Below, piece after piece: positions 55,812 to 64,000 of a stretch of DNA of 64,000 nucleotides. The notes under the pieces are model-generated. The model worked only from the letters and a program-made list of their open reading frames with translations. It searched no databases and was not told where the DNA came from. This DNA comes from a virus, in IMG/VR virus record IMGVR_UViG_3300009502_000025, positions 1 through 64,000 of that record; one strand, written 5' to 3'. Within the stretch, counting starts at the first letter, position 1. Each line of letters begins with the position of its first letter. A program made the translations under genes and the position numbers.

Positions 55812-57452
55812 ATGCCCACATATACAACTAATCTAGGCTCTCAGCAAGTAACCATATCATACCAGGAAGACATCACCGCTATAAATGCAAACCAATTATT
55901 CTTGGGTATGTCCCCGAAGGCAGATTCCTCTGGGCTTCCAAAATCTTTTGTACCAGCCTCAAGTATATCTGTGACAGTAGATACATCTAATATTAATGTC
56001 AGTATAAATGCTGGAACGACAATGATGTTCTTTAATACTGTCTCCTCCCAGCCCTTCTTGACAAAAGTATATCTCAATTCAACGGCCACTTTAACTTTAT
56101 CTAAAACCAATTATCTAGGTCAAGGCCCAATGAATATTTCGTCGGCAATAAATATTCTTGCCGACTGGGGATACTCCTCGGTTGATTCTACTGCCCATTA
56201 TGCGGGATTCAGTGCTGTAGATGATGCTACAGCCGTGACAAGCATTTTAGCCGGCCAAGTTCTTCTCGGTAGATTTTTGAATCAAGGCGCTATGGTAGCA
56301 GACTATGTGGCGAATGGAATATCAAGCACATTAAATGTTTACCGAGCAGACTATTCAACAGTTGTCGGATTAAATACAGTAACTAATTCTAATGTTTCCC
56401 TACAGAATCTAAGGCCAGAGTTCAGAGGCGACGGAGCCGGGATTAATTTAACAGCCGGTAATCTCTGGATATCAGATACTGTATGCTATTGGGCAGCAAC
56501 AGGCAATCAGAGTTACGCTACTTTAATACCCCCTCCTCCAAAACTGGGAGGAGCTGGAACTTACCAAGTAGACTTACTCAGACTTTACCTGGATGAAACT
56601 TCCAGTACTTACTTTACCGCTGGGTGGTCTTCAAACGTAATTACCACAGGGAATACTTGGAACTTTGATTCTATGAATTTCTCTAGGGACGCTCTCATGT
56701 CATTTCTGAGCGGACAAGAGTTGAGTACATCCATAAGATATGGAATGATAGGAATAACACAATTCTCTGCTGTCGGTACAGCAATAACTGCAACCTCTGC
56801 CGCAGGATCAACATATACAGTAGGTGACTCTATTATATTGTCAGGATTCGTAGGCACAGAGCAGATCAAGCTTAATGGGCTATCTACGACTATTACTGCT
56901 GTCGGTACAGGAACATTTTCATTCGTAGCTGGATCTTCTCTGGCAACTAATACATACACAACAGGAATGGGTGGATGCCTAAGATTGATGTCGGGTGGTA
57001 CTATAGGAATAACTAATTACACCGTTTCTTCCACGGGAATCACAGTAACTGCTAATACTCCTTCTAATGAAGTATCAGTAGGAGATGTAATTACTATATC
57101 AGGAGCAGTGGGAACAGAGCAGGCCAAACTAAATGGCGTATGGTCCGTAACCGCTACCGGAACTAATACTTTCACCTTCTTAGTTAATACTCAGGTGACC
57201 TCAGGAACCTACAACTCTGCTTTAGGTACTTGTGTTAAATCAGTTCCTCTTGTTTCTGGGCCAGGGTATACTGTTCTCGTCGAAGTGAGATCGTGTAACA
57301 GTAACCCGGGCTCGGGTGATTACTTCATACCTGGAGTATGGCCTCAGAATACTTATGCCCCTGAAACTTTTACGCCCCGCATAGGGGAAGTAGAGCGATT
57401 AGCTAAATTCAAACTGCCAGCATACGCCGGCATCACTACACAAGGAGCATAA
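55812..57452 (+). CDS. Baseplate or fibre protein with two tandem Ig-like repeats
   Basis: AAAGGAACAAAG precedes the ATG. Residues about 318-386 and 400-475 are two copies of one module (VGDSIILSGFVGTEQIKLNG and VGDVITISGAVGTEQAKLNG). They are followed by PGYTVLVEVRSCNSNPGSGD and a C-terminal tail with a PRIGEVERLAKF segment. The N-terminal part may attach to the baseplate. No exact T4 match is clear; gp8 or gp9-11 position is possible. Confidence 0.7.
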   Translation: MPTYTTNLGSQQVTISYQEDITAINANQLFLGMSPKADSSGLPKSFVPASSISVTVDTSNINVSINAGTTMMFFNTVSSQPFLTKVYLNSTATLTLSKTNYLGQGPMNISSAINILADWGYSSVDSTAHYAGFSAVDDATAVTSILAGQVLLGRFLNQGAMVADYVANGISSTLNVYRADYSTVVGLNTVTNSNVSLQNLRPEFRGDGAGINLTAGNLWISDTVCYWAATGNQSYATLIPPPPKLGGAGTYQVDLLRLYLDETSSTYFTAGWSSNVITTGNTWNFDSMNFSRDALMSFLSGQELSTSIRYGMIGITQFSAVGTAITATSAAGSTYTVGDSIILSGFVGTEQIKLNGLSTTITAVGTGTFSFVAGSSLATNTYTTGMGGCLRLMSGGTIGITNYTVSSTGITVTANTPSNEVSVGDVITISGAVGTEQAKLNGVWSVTATGTNTFTFLVNTQVTSGTYNSALGTCVKSVPLVSGPGYTVLVEVRSCNSNPGSGDYFIPGVWPQNTYAPETFTPRIGEVERLAKFKLPAYAGITTQGA

Positions 57453-57458
57453 TTAATC

Positions 57459-58391
57459 ATGTCAAACCCCACTCCGATATGGAAATATACTTGGAACACG
57501 TCAGGATATGAGCCCGTAGCTGTAACTCTCAATACCCTAAACAATCAGATATCTGATGTTATAAAACTACCTCACTCCTTTTTTAAACAAGAAGGTTTCC
57601 AGGCATCGTACTTAACATCAGAGGGATTTTATGCTCCTTTGTCAGTGGGAGTGGAGGATTCTTTATCTAGAGTAGATATTCTTTTATTCGGATTAGAGTC
57701 GGAATTATCTAGACTAGCGGGAGCCCAGATTTATTCTCGAATAAAACTTAATTCTCCTTTAGCTATAAACGCTAGCTTACAGATTTCCGTAGTGTATGTA
57801 GCAGACGCATTTGATCCCGCTGAATTTAATCAATCTCTAAACCAAGAAGCGAACGTTACTCATAAATCATTAACGGTATCTGACAGAATTATGACTTCGG
57901 AAATGGTAGCCGATAGTGCAGAGGTAGACGAATTTATCGGAAGCTTCGGGAAAATAAACGCCACAGAGATTAATTTCATAAGTGGTAAGGCCTCTTTCGC
58001 AGGAGCACAGTTCTCGGAAGAAGGATGTTCAATACCAGGTTCTAAGTGGTCTTTTGGTACCATTAATTTACGAGCCAATCAGTACGGAAGATTGACAGTC
58101 GAAGACCCTAATAATCATATATTTAAACCTTACGTTACTCTAGAGGAGATGAAAGACACTTCGTATATTCCTGTCGTTACAGCCAATAATCCTACTTCTT
58201 TGGCAGACAGTGGATTCATGTCGGTGGACTTGGATAATAAAAGAATATATGTAAACTCTATGCAAGTTAATCAAATTGTGTTGAGCGACGGAACATCTGG
58301 AATAGAGTTTACTAAAGCTTTACTAGTATCTCTTTTGGATAGAATAGCTTCTTTAGAACAGAAAGTCTTAGCTCTAGAGTCTAAGCAATAA
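57459..58391 (+). CDS. Tail fibre or baseplate-fibre connector, 310 residues
   Basis: AAGGAGCATAATTAATC precedes the ATG. The N-terminal half is globular (IWKYTWNTSGYEPVAVTLNT). The middle holds fibre-like strands, and the last 25 residues are a trimer-type coiled coil (LVSLLDRIASLEQKVLALES). Probably a short fibre or a collar between baseplate and long fibre. Confidence 0.7.
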   Translation: MSNPTPIWKYTWNTSGYEPVAVTLNTLNNQISDVIKLPHSFFKQEGFQASYLTSEGFYAPLSVGVEDSLSRVDILLFGLESELSRLAGAQIYSRIKLNSPLAINASLQISVVYVADAFDPAEFNQSLNQEANVTHKSLTVSDRIMTSEMVADSAEVDEFIGSFGKINATEINFISGKASFAGAQFSEEGCSIPGSKWSFGTINLRANQYGRLTVEDPNNHIFKPYVTLEEMKDTSYIPVVTANNPTSLADSGFMSVDLDNKRIYVNSMQVNQIVLSDGTSGIEFTKALLVSLLDRIASLEQKVLALESKQ

Positions 58392-58404
58392 AAAAGGATA
58401 GCGT

Positions 58405-60426
58405 ATGAGCTTATTATACTCCGACTTAAAAGTCCCAACATCCGCCTACAATCTAGATACTCCTACCACCTTAACCATAAGTGGTACTACAGTATCCAGA
58501 GCCACTATGGCAGGCACTGTAGCTTCTACTCCCCCTTTAACAGGGCAACAAATACACGATAACTTTTTAGTTGTTGCCTATGGAGTCAAGGCCGTAGAAA
58601 CTCGAGCCACTGCCTTGGAAGCTTTGGGGCAAGTAACAGGGGCGGCTGCAACTGGATATTTAAAGTATAATGGCTTAGTGGATCTCGATGGAGCTATGTT
58701 CGGGGGATCTCCTTGGTCAGTCACAGGTTCAGTCGCTATAACTGGGGGCGCTCTTACTGTAGCTTCTGCTTTAAGTACCCAAGTTCAAGTGAACGGAGGT
58801 ACTGTACTTGCCACCTTATACTTGCCTGCAGCTACGTACTCAAGTACGGCAAACTATATTTCTAGTATATGGCTCAAAGGATCCTCAGTAAGCGTGACGG
58901 ACGCCAATACCTTTACGATGACAGGAACTGTAAACTTATCTGGCGTAACAAAGACGGCCGGCTGGACTTTTACTGTATCTGTGAACGGCGGCGTTGCTAC
59001 TACAGTGACTGTTACACTTTCGTCAGGCAGTGGAGCTACTAATATTGCCTCGGATATTCAATCGGCTATCACCGCCGCAGGAGCTGGAGTTAGTTCCTAT
59101 CTATCGTGCGCTGCTTCAACAAACTTTATTAAGTTTACCGGTGCTGGAGGGGCGTATACAGTATCTATAGCGGGTACTGGAACTATACAAACAGTTATCA
59201 ATGGAATAGCCGGGCCTTGGAACCTCTGGGACTTATCCTCTAGAATAACATTCTCAAATCCCTCAGCGAATTATGTGGCGATAAGCGGTTATGCTACGGT
59301 ATCCTCTAACTTCATATTCACCAAGCCTGGCTCTAATGATTTGATGACAGCAATAGGTACTGTGGCTGGAATGGGATTCGTAGGAAATGTCACGCCGACA
59401 ATTTATCATACTGTGAGGCTTGTTTCCTCCTCCACGAATCTAAACTTCAAAGCTAACTTATACGCGCCTTCGATAACTACGAATACGCTAACAATATCTT
59501 CTTTGGCTATTACAGGCGGTCTCGCAGTAACCGGAAACGTTGTAGTAACAGGCGCAATATCTGCTACAACGGATATATCCGCTTCAGGCAACGTAACTGT
59601 AGGAGCATCTGTTTCTACTACTACACAGGTAACAGGATTATTTAAAGTCAAGTACCCCGGTTTCAACAATATTATTTCTGCAGACGCTTCTGGAAACTTA
59701 ATTGTCGTAGATATATACGCAGCAGCAACGTATGGTTCCTTTATTGTTCAGCCTGGTTACTGGGGAGCCTTACCTTCATTATCTGTAGACGCTGCCGGAA
59801 CTTTGAATGTTGGAAGCATAGGTGGGGTACCTGCAATGACAGTAAATGGTGCTGGATTACTGAAGACTAAAAATATTCAAGTCTTATCAGCTACTCCCTT
59901 AGCGGGAACTTCTTGCTTATTTCTCGCCACATCATACGCTGGTGCGGGATGGGCCGGGAGCTCTGATATCTTAGGATACTCTGGAGGTATTAAAGCAAAT
60001 ACCTTAGCTTCTGTATCTAACGCAACCTTCGGGGGCGTAACTACTCTTGGCGGTGGTTTAGTAGCGGCTACTCTTGGCACAGCTACTACTGGCACGACTC
60101 TCATTGTTGACGGCTCAGGAAATATTAGACCAACAAGTTCTGATATTCGATTAAAGAAGAATATACAGCCTATCAATTATGGGCTGAAAGACTTATTAAA
60201 TATCCGCGGAGTAACCTTTAATTGGAAAGATCCTACTGAAGGGCAGGAAACTTTAAGGAACTTGGGTTTTATTGCTCAGGAAGTTAGAGAGATATTCCCT
60301 GAAGTAGTATTCGGAGATGAAAGTAAAGAGATGCTTTCTATTAACGCTACTTACCTCATTCCCGTCATTGTCGAGGCAATAAAAACACTAAATAATAAGA
60401 TTGAAGAGCTAAAAAGCCTTCAGTAA
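58405..60426 (+). CDS. Tail fibre with C-terminal S74 peptidase chaperone
   Basis: The 673-residue product is Thr/Ser/Gly/Ala-rich and beta-repetitive, ending in SSDIRLKKNIQPINYGLKDL (from about residue 578), the start of the intramolecular chaperone domain. This domain folds the trimer, then cuts itself off just before the SDIRLKK Ser. The final helix (VIVEAIKTLNNKIEELKSLQ) is typical. AAAAAGGATAGC precedes the ATG. Confidence 0.9.
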   Translation: MSLLYSDLKVPTSAYNLDTPTTLTISGTTVSRATMAGTVASTPPLTGQQIHDNFLVVAYGVKAVETRATALEALGQVTGAAATGYLKYNGLVDLDGAMFGGSPWSVTGSVAITGGALTVASALSTQVQVNGGTVLATLYLPAATYSSTANYISSIWLKGSSVSVTDANTFTMTGTVNLSGVTKTAGWTFTVSVNGGVATTVTVTLSSGSGATNIASDIQSAITAAGAGVSSYLSCAASTNFIKFTGAGGAYTVSIAGTGTIQTVINGIAGPWNLWDLSSRITFSNPSANYVAISGYATVSSNFIFTKPGSNDLMTAIGTVAGMGFVGNVTPTIYHTVRLVSSSTNLNFKANLYAPSITTNTLTISSLAITGGLAVTGNVVVTGAISATTDISASGNVTVGASVSTTTQVTGLFKVKYPGFNNIISADASGNLIVVDIYAAATYGSFIVQPGYWGALPSLSVDAAGTLNVGSIGGVPAMTVNGAGLLKTKNIQVLSATPLAGTSCLFLATSYAGAGWAGSSDILGYSGGIKANTLASVSNATFGGVTTLGGGLVAATLGTATTGTTLIVDGSGNIRPTSSDIRLKKNIQPINYGLKDLLNIRGVTFNWKDPTEGQETLRNLGFIAQEVREIFPEVVFGDESKEMLSINATYLIPVIVEAIKTLNNKIEELKSLQ

Positions 60427-60445
60427 GTAACACATCGGAGATATA

Positions 60446-63400
60446 ATGGCCTACGTTCCCGAAAACCAAGATGTCTGGTTAGATACTAACAGAGCTCATA
60501 TGCGCTACAGATTAGGAAGTACCAATTATGGTATTACTCCTAACGTCTGGTATACTGTATGCTCAAAAGCGGGCTCCTCTGTTGCAGCCGGAGACATTTT
60601 AAGCGTCATAGACCAGGGATGGGCAACTTCCCTGGGAAGCTCCACTTATGCTGGGCAAGTCTTGCAGACTGATAACACAGTAATTGGCGCCACTATAGGA
60701 GTGGCTCTTCACGCAGCTACTGCTGGACAGCCTGTTGAAGTTCAAACAAGCGGAATGTATACCTGGCCTTCAGGAAAAGATACAGACTTAGGAACCTCCG
60801 ATATAGGAAAAGTAGTTTATGTTCTCAATAATACTTCAACTACGAGCACGATCTTAGGATTAACAACTGATAGAAATATTGCTGGAGCCGTGGGTGCCCC
60901 TATCATTCTCGGAAAGATTATAGCATGCACACCTTCAATGGCCGGACCACTTACTATCATCCTAGATCCCACGGGAGACAGCAGAGCTGCTTCTAGTCTT
61001 TCTCAGGCTATCTACATCGCCGGAGAAGCTATAACAATAACTGCTGCACAGGGATTTCCTGTAGTTTCAGAAGATGCCACGGATGGTAAAATATACGTAG
61101 CCGATAGAAGAAAGTCTCCTATGTCTTTCTTTGTGTCTGCGACAGGAACTGTAGGCACAATTTCTGGAGGTGGTCCTTGGACAGCAACTGTTTCAGGTTT
61201 AACTAACGTAACTAATATATCAATCGGCGCTACCCTTTCGGCTACAGCTGGAGTTGGTACTCTTTATGGTGGATCTCCAACTTCAGTAGCTGTAACAGGA
61301 TTTACTTCGACGTCAATAACTTACCAGGTAACAGGCGGAACCACTCCTACTGCAGGAAGTATCACCAATCTAACTGCCACCGACTATAAAAATCGACACA
61401 GAGTAGTAGGTTTCTGTATCGCGAACTCTACAGTTCCTCAAACCACATATCCTATTACCATAACTGCAGGTCAGCAAGTCGTAGTTGAAAGACTAGGCCC
61501 TATTACCCTAGGAACAGGAATTACTCTCACCTCCGGAAAGCAGCTATACGTAGATACGCTAGGAGCCGTTGTTCAGGATGACTCAACTTTCTCTGCTACA
61601 GACTGGAGATTAATAGTAGGTATTGCTACTTCTCCCTTAGGAACAGCAACTACAAACCCAGGCACAGCTTTAGTTCAAATAGCTCCACCAGCGACACCCT
61701 TGCCTGACGCCGTTCCTGTGGGCACTGTACAGGCTATTGGAAATTATGGTTGGGCATACGATTATGGTTTCTACCCTTGTATCACGAATGGTTCCGGAGG
61801 TTTAGTAGTAACGGGTTCAGGAGCTAATCAAGCGGGACAGCTATCTGCATATAATCCCGCAACAGTAGTAACTGCGCCAACCTCAAATCCCGCGGCTAAC
61901 GGTACTTTTGATTTTACTACCTTATACCAAGCTATAAATACAACGTATGGAGGATATACAGTTTGGTACGTAGCTGGAGCAGGCACTGCATCTGGGACCG
62001 TAAAGATCAACGGTGTAACCTACACGATGGCAGGCACAGAAAATTCTACCTCCCTAGTAGCAGCAAGAATCCAGTCTCAAATGGCATCTACGCAGGCAGG
62101 CTATGTTTGTTATAATCCCTCAACATTCTATGTAGCTATATCTAATGATAGCTCTCATGCTCCTCCTCTTATCGACGCTTCCGGTTTAGTTAATTACACT
62201 GTGAATGCGACAACTGCTTCTACCAATGGAGGAGCTAACGCCGGCGTCAGCAATATTTGCTCTACTTTTAGTCTTCCAAGTCTTTACACAGTAAATCCCC
62301 ACATTCAAATCAAGTACAAGAATTGGCAGTATCTACCTCTATCCAATGGAGCTCAATTAATAAAGACCACTCCTGTGGATTGGACACCATGGTCTAGTAA
62401 CCCCGGACTGAATTGGACTAACACGTCATTACAGAATATTTTGACGAATACTACTTGGGCTAATACTCCTCCGAATGGTATTGAGGACCTTGTATTTTCT
62501 CTCTATGTCAGGAGCAACGCTACTCCAAGTAAAGTATGGAAAATAGAGCCTCTGCCTTCTTCTCATTATTCCGGCGGAGAAACTTTATACGGTTACCAGT
62601 GCTACATAGACACGTCAACCCAGTATCTCTATATTAACTTCATGCCCGGTGGATTGGCAATCTTTGACACCCCCGGCTCAGGACCAACTGTTATTCCTAC
62701 GAATTCAACTTGGTCTTGGAAATTCGTCGTACAGAAGACAGACAGGTTCAATCGCTTTATAGATTACTCTTCTGATGATAAGAATCTACAGGCTTGGAAA
62801 GTTCTATATGGCGACTCCTCTTCTTACTCAATCAATTATGATCCTCTTACGGCAGTAACTGCAGGAAGATTCAATAGGCAGGTGTCAACAGCCCCTCTCA
62901 TTGGAAATACTACTAGGTTAAATTACGAAGGTGACTTGTATGTTACTGATCTCGTAGTAACTAATAACGTAACTAACACAGGTGTCGCTAATGTTTCCGG
63001 CAAAGCAGATGGATCAGGATACAATAGAATTCGTGGTTCCTTGAATCTAAGAAACACTGCGGATGGCGCAGACGTAATTTATACTGACAATACTGGTAAT
63101 CTTACTATGGTGGGAACTCTCACTGTAGGCGCGTCTGGCAATTCGTACATTAGAACAGCTCAAGCCGCAGGATCTTTGTTTGATACAGTTGCTACCACAA
63201 TAAATATTGGTGGCGTTGTCGCAAGTACCACTCTTAATTTATTAGGATCTACTGCAACTGGGGTCGTGAATGTAAATTCTACTTTAGATGCATCAAGCAC
63301 AATTGCAGCTGGATTCGTAGTCAAGGGCGGAGTAGGTGTTGCAGGTAAGATGTACGTTGGAACAGGGACGGGAGTCTTATACGTAGGAGCTACTGCAGGA

Positions 63401-64000
63401 ACAATAGATACTACTGGAGGAGCAAGCACCGCGTACCTGTTTAATACTAACGCCACGACAATCAATGCTTTCGGCGCAACCACGACTCTTCAAGCAGGTA
63501 CATCTGCCCAAGGCTTCGGGTATACTGGAACAACGACAAACATAGCGAATTCCACAACTGCCCAAATAATCAATATTGGAACAGGTGCCACAACTTCTAC
63601 ATCTGTGAAAGAAATAAACATTGGCACTAACACCGGCGCCAATGCCTTTACGAATGTTACCATTGGAAGTTCCACCGGTACAACCACAATAACTTTTAAC
63701 GGGCCTACTTCTTTCACTAACACAAATAGTATTTATATAATCAGCCCTGTAACAGGGGGCAATGGAGTCACAGGAGTTGCTAACTCTTTCGGTACCCTTC
63801 ACATAACTCCTTACGCCTACCTTAAGGTTATAAATAGCACAGGAACAAATACAAACGTCGCTAAGTTCAATCTATCTACCTTGCCAACTGATGGCTGGTC
63901 CATAGGAACTACGGATAGTACGGGAACCAACGCAAGAACTTTATCCCTGACAACAGGACACATAGCTCTCACAGGCAACGCTTCTACGTTCATAACCTCA
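60446..64000 (+). CDS. Large tail fibre protein, runs off the window
   Basis: The ATG at 60446 follows CGGAGATATA, and the frame stays open to the window end (1185 codons). The first 550 residues are globular beta modules (MAYVPENQDVWLDTNRAHMR; SVAAGDILSVIDQGW). A carbohydrate-contact type domain may lie near 600-820. From about residue 830 the protein turns into repeats of short strands (TLTVGASGN, TTINIGG, TTLNLLGS, IINIGTGATT) typical of fibre shafts. A chaperone domain may follow beyond the end. It is the likely main receptor-binding fibre. Confidence 0.85.
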   Translation, partial: MAYVPENQDVWLDTNRAHMRYRLGSTNYGITPNVWYTVCSKAGSSVAAGDILSVIDQGWATSLGSSTYAGQVLQTDNTVIGATIGVALHAATAGQPVEVQTSGMYTWPSGKDTDLGTSDIGKVVYVLNNTSTTSTILGLTTDRNIAGAVGAPIILGKIIACTPSMAGPLTIILDPTGDSRAASSLSQAIYIAGEAITITAAQGFPVVSEDATDGKIYVADRRKSPMSFFVSATGTVGTISGGGPWTATVSGLTNVTNISIGATLSATAGVGTLYGGSPTSVAVTGFTSTSITYQVTGGTTPTAGSITNLTATDYKNRHRVVGFCIANSTVPQTTYPITITAGQQVVVERLGPITLGTGITLTSGKQLYVDTLGAVVQDDSTFSATDWRLIVGIATSPLGTATTNPGTALVQIAPPATPLPDAVPVGTVQAIGNYGWAYDYGFYPCITNGSGGLVVTGSGANQAGQLSAYNPATVVTAPTSNPAANGTFDFTTLYQAINTTYGGYTVWYVAGAGTASGTVKINGVTYTMAGTENSTSLVAARIQSQMASTQAGYVCYNPSTFYVAISNDSSHAPPLIDASGLVNYTVNATTASTNGGANAGVSNICSTFSLPSLYTVNPHIQIKYKNWQYLPLSNGAQLIKTTPVDWTPWSSNPGLNWTNTSLQNILTNTTWANTPPNGIEDLVFSLYVRSNATPSKVWKIEPLPSSHYSGGETLYGYQCYIDTSTQYLYINFMPGGLAIFDTPGSGPTVIPTNSTWSWKFVVQKTDRFNRFIDYSSDDKNLQAWKVLYGDSSSYSINYDPLTAVTAGRFNRQVSTAPLIGNTTRLNYEGDLYVTDLVVTNNVTNTGVANVSGKADGSGYNRIRGSLNLRNTADGADVIYTDNTGNLTMVGTLTVGASGNSYIRTAQAAGSLFDTVATTINIGGVVASTTLNLLGSTATGVVNVNSTLDASSTIAAGFVVKGGVGVAGKMYVGTGTGVLYVGATAGTIDTTGGASTAYLFNTNATTINAFGATTTLQAGTSAQGFGYTGTTTNIANSTTAQIINIGTGATTSTSVKEINIGTNTGANAFTNVTIGSSTGTTTITFNGPTSFTNTNSIYIISPVTGGNGVTGVANSFGTLHITPYAYLKVINSTGTNTNVAKFNLSTLPTDGWSIGTTDSTGTNARTLSLTTGHIALTGNASTFITS

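Noticed and set aside
63377-63802. Cys/Ser-rich minus-strand frame in the last fibre gene
   Set aside because: It is the reverse of repetitive Thr/Ala/Gly fibre codons; the plus frame is continuous and clearly real.
46823-64000. Diversity-generating retroelement acting on the fibre genes
   Set aside because: No reverse transcriptase and no template/variable repeat pair seen in the window.

Overview
The window reads as part of the genome of a large tailed bacteriophage with a contractile tail (a myovirus). The evidence is a T4-like order of tail genes (sheath, two tube-like proteins, gp25-like wedge, baseplate J/gp6-like wedge, a gp7-sized wedge protein, then fibre proteins), a terminase large subunit, and a phage replication set (family A DNA polymerase, DnaG-type primase, FEN-like exonuclease, SbcD/gp47-like nuclease, clamp-like protein, sigma factors). 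A spanin-like pair suggests a Gram-negative host; I cannot name the host. Capsid, portal and helicase genes are not in the window, so it is a fragment of a bigger genome.

Layout. 0-1.5 kb: small early-type genes behind two copies of a strong promoter. 1.53-2.65 kb: a non-coding block with a roughly 530-nt highly structured RNA candidate, two tRNA-like genes with odd anticodon arms, and a clean tRNA-Arg(CCU). 2.6-7.6 kb: nucleotide metabolism and small genes (Nudix, deoxynucleotidase, QueD, dUTPase, Fe-S RecB-like nuclease). 7.7-11.9 kb (minus): terminase with two full inteins. 12.1-18.2 kb: an acidic low-complexity protein, a phosphoesterase, and a run of small unknown genes, partly GC-rich. 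18.3-27.4 kb (minus): a clamp-like protein, a sigma-like protein, an AAA+ ATPase coded in two ORFs, and a 1746-residue protein joining several nucleotidyltransferase-type domains. 27.5-31.3 kb: sigma factor, overlapping spanin-like genes, ppGpp-hydrolase-like HD protein, Hsp20 and a class 3 lipase. 31.3-37.3 kb (minus): class II ribonucleotide reductase interrupted at its active-site cysteine by a naturally split intein, a small nucleotidyltransferase, and a DNA polymerase that stops after motif A. 37.3-39.8 kb: AT-rich divergent region, then GC-rich unknown genes. 40-45.7 kb: primase, HNH protein, FEN nuclease and SbcD-like nuclease. 45.7-64 kb: tail genes, with the last fibre gene running off the end.

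Two regulatory motifs recur. One is a bacterial-type promoter, TTGCCA-N17/18-CTTATATT followed by ATATAYGTAAG, in five copies plus a weaker sixth, mostly ahead of small unknown genes. The other is ACTAATTA, which sits just ahead of many replication, structural and metabolic genes in the same orientation as the gene. Inteins are a theme: two full inteins in terminase, one split intein in ribonucleotide reductase, and an intein-like tail on the truncated polymerase, each at or near a catalytic motif.

The strongest leads are the split intein pair, the large structured RNA beside the tRNAs, the fully overlapping coiled-coil gene pair, the 1746-residue nucleotidyltransferase/ligase-like fusion, and the truncated polymerase. 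All family calls come from reading motifs by eye; no database search was run.
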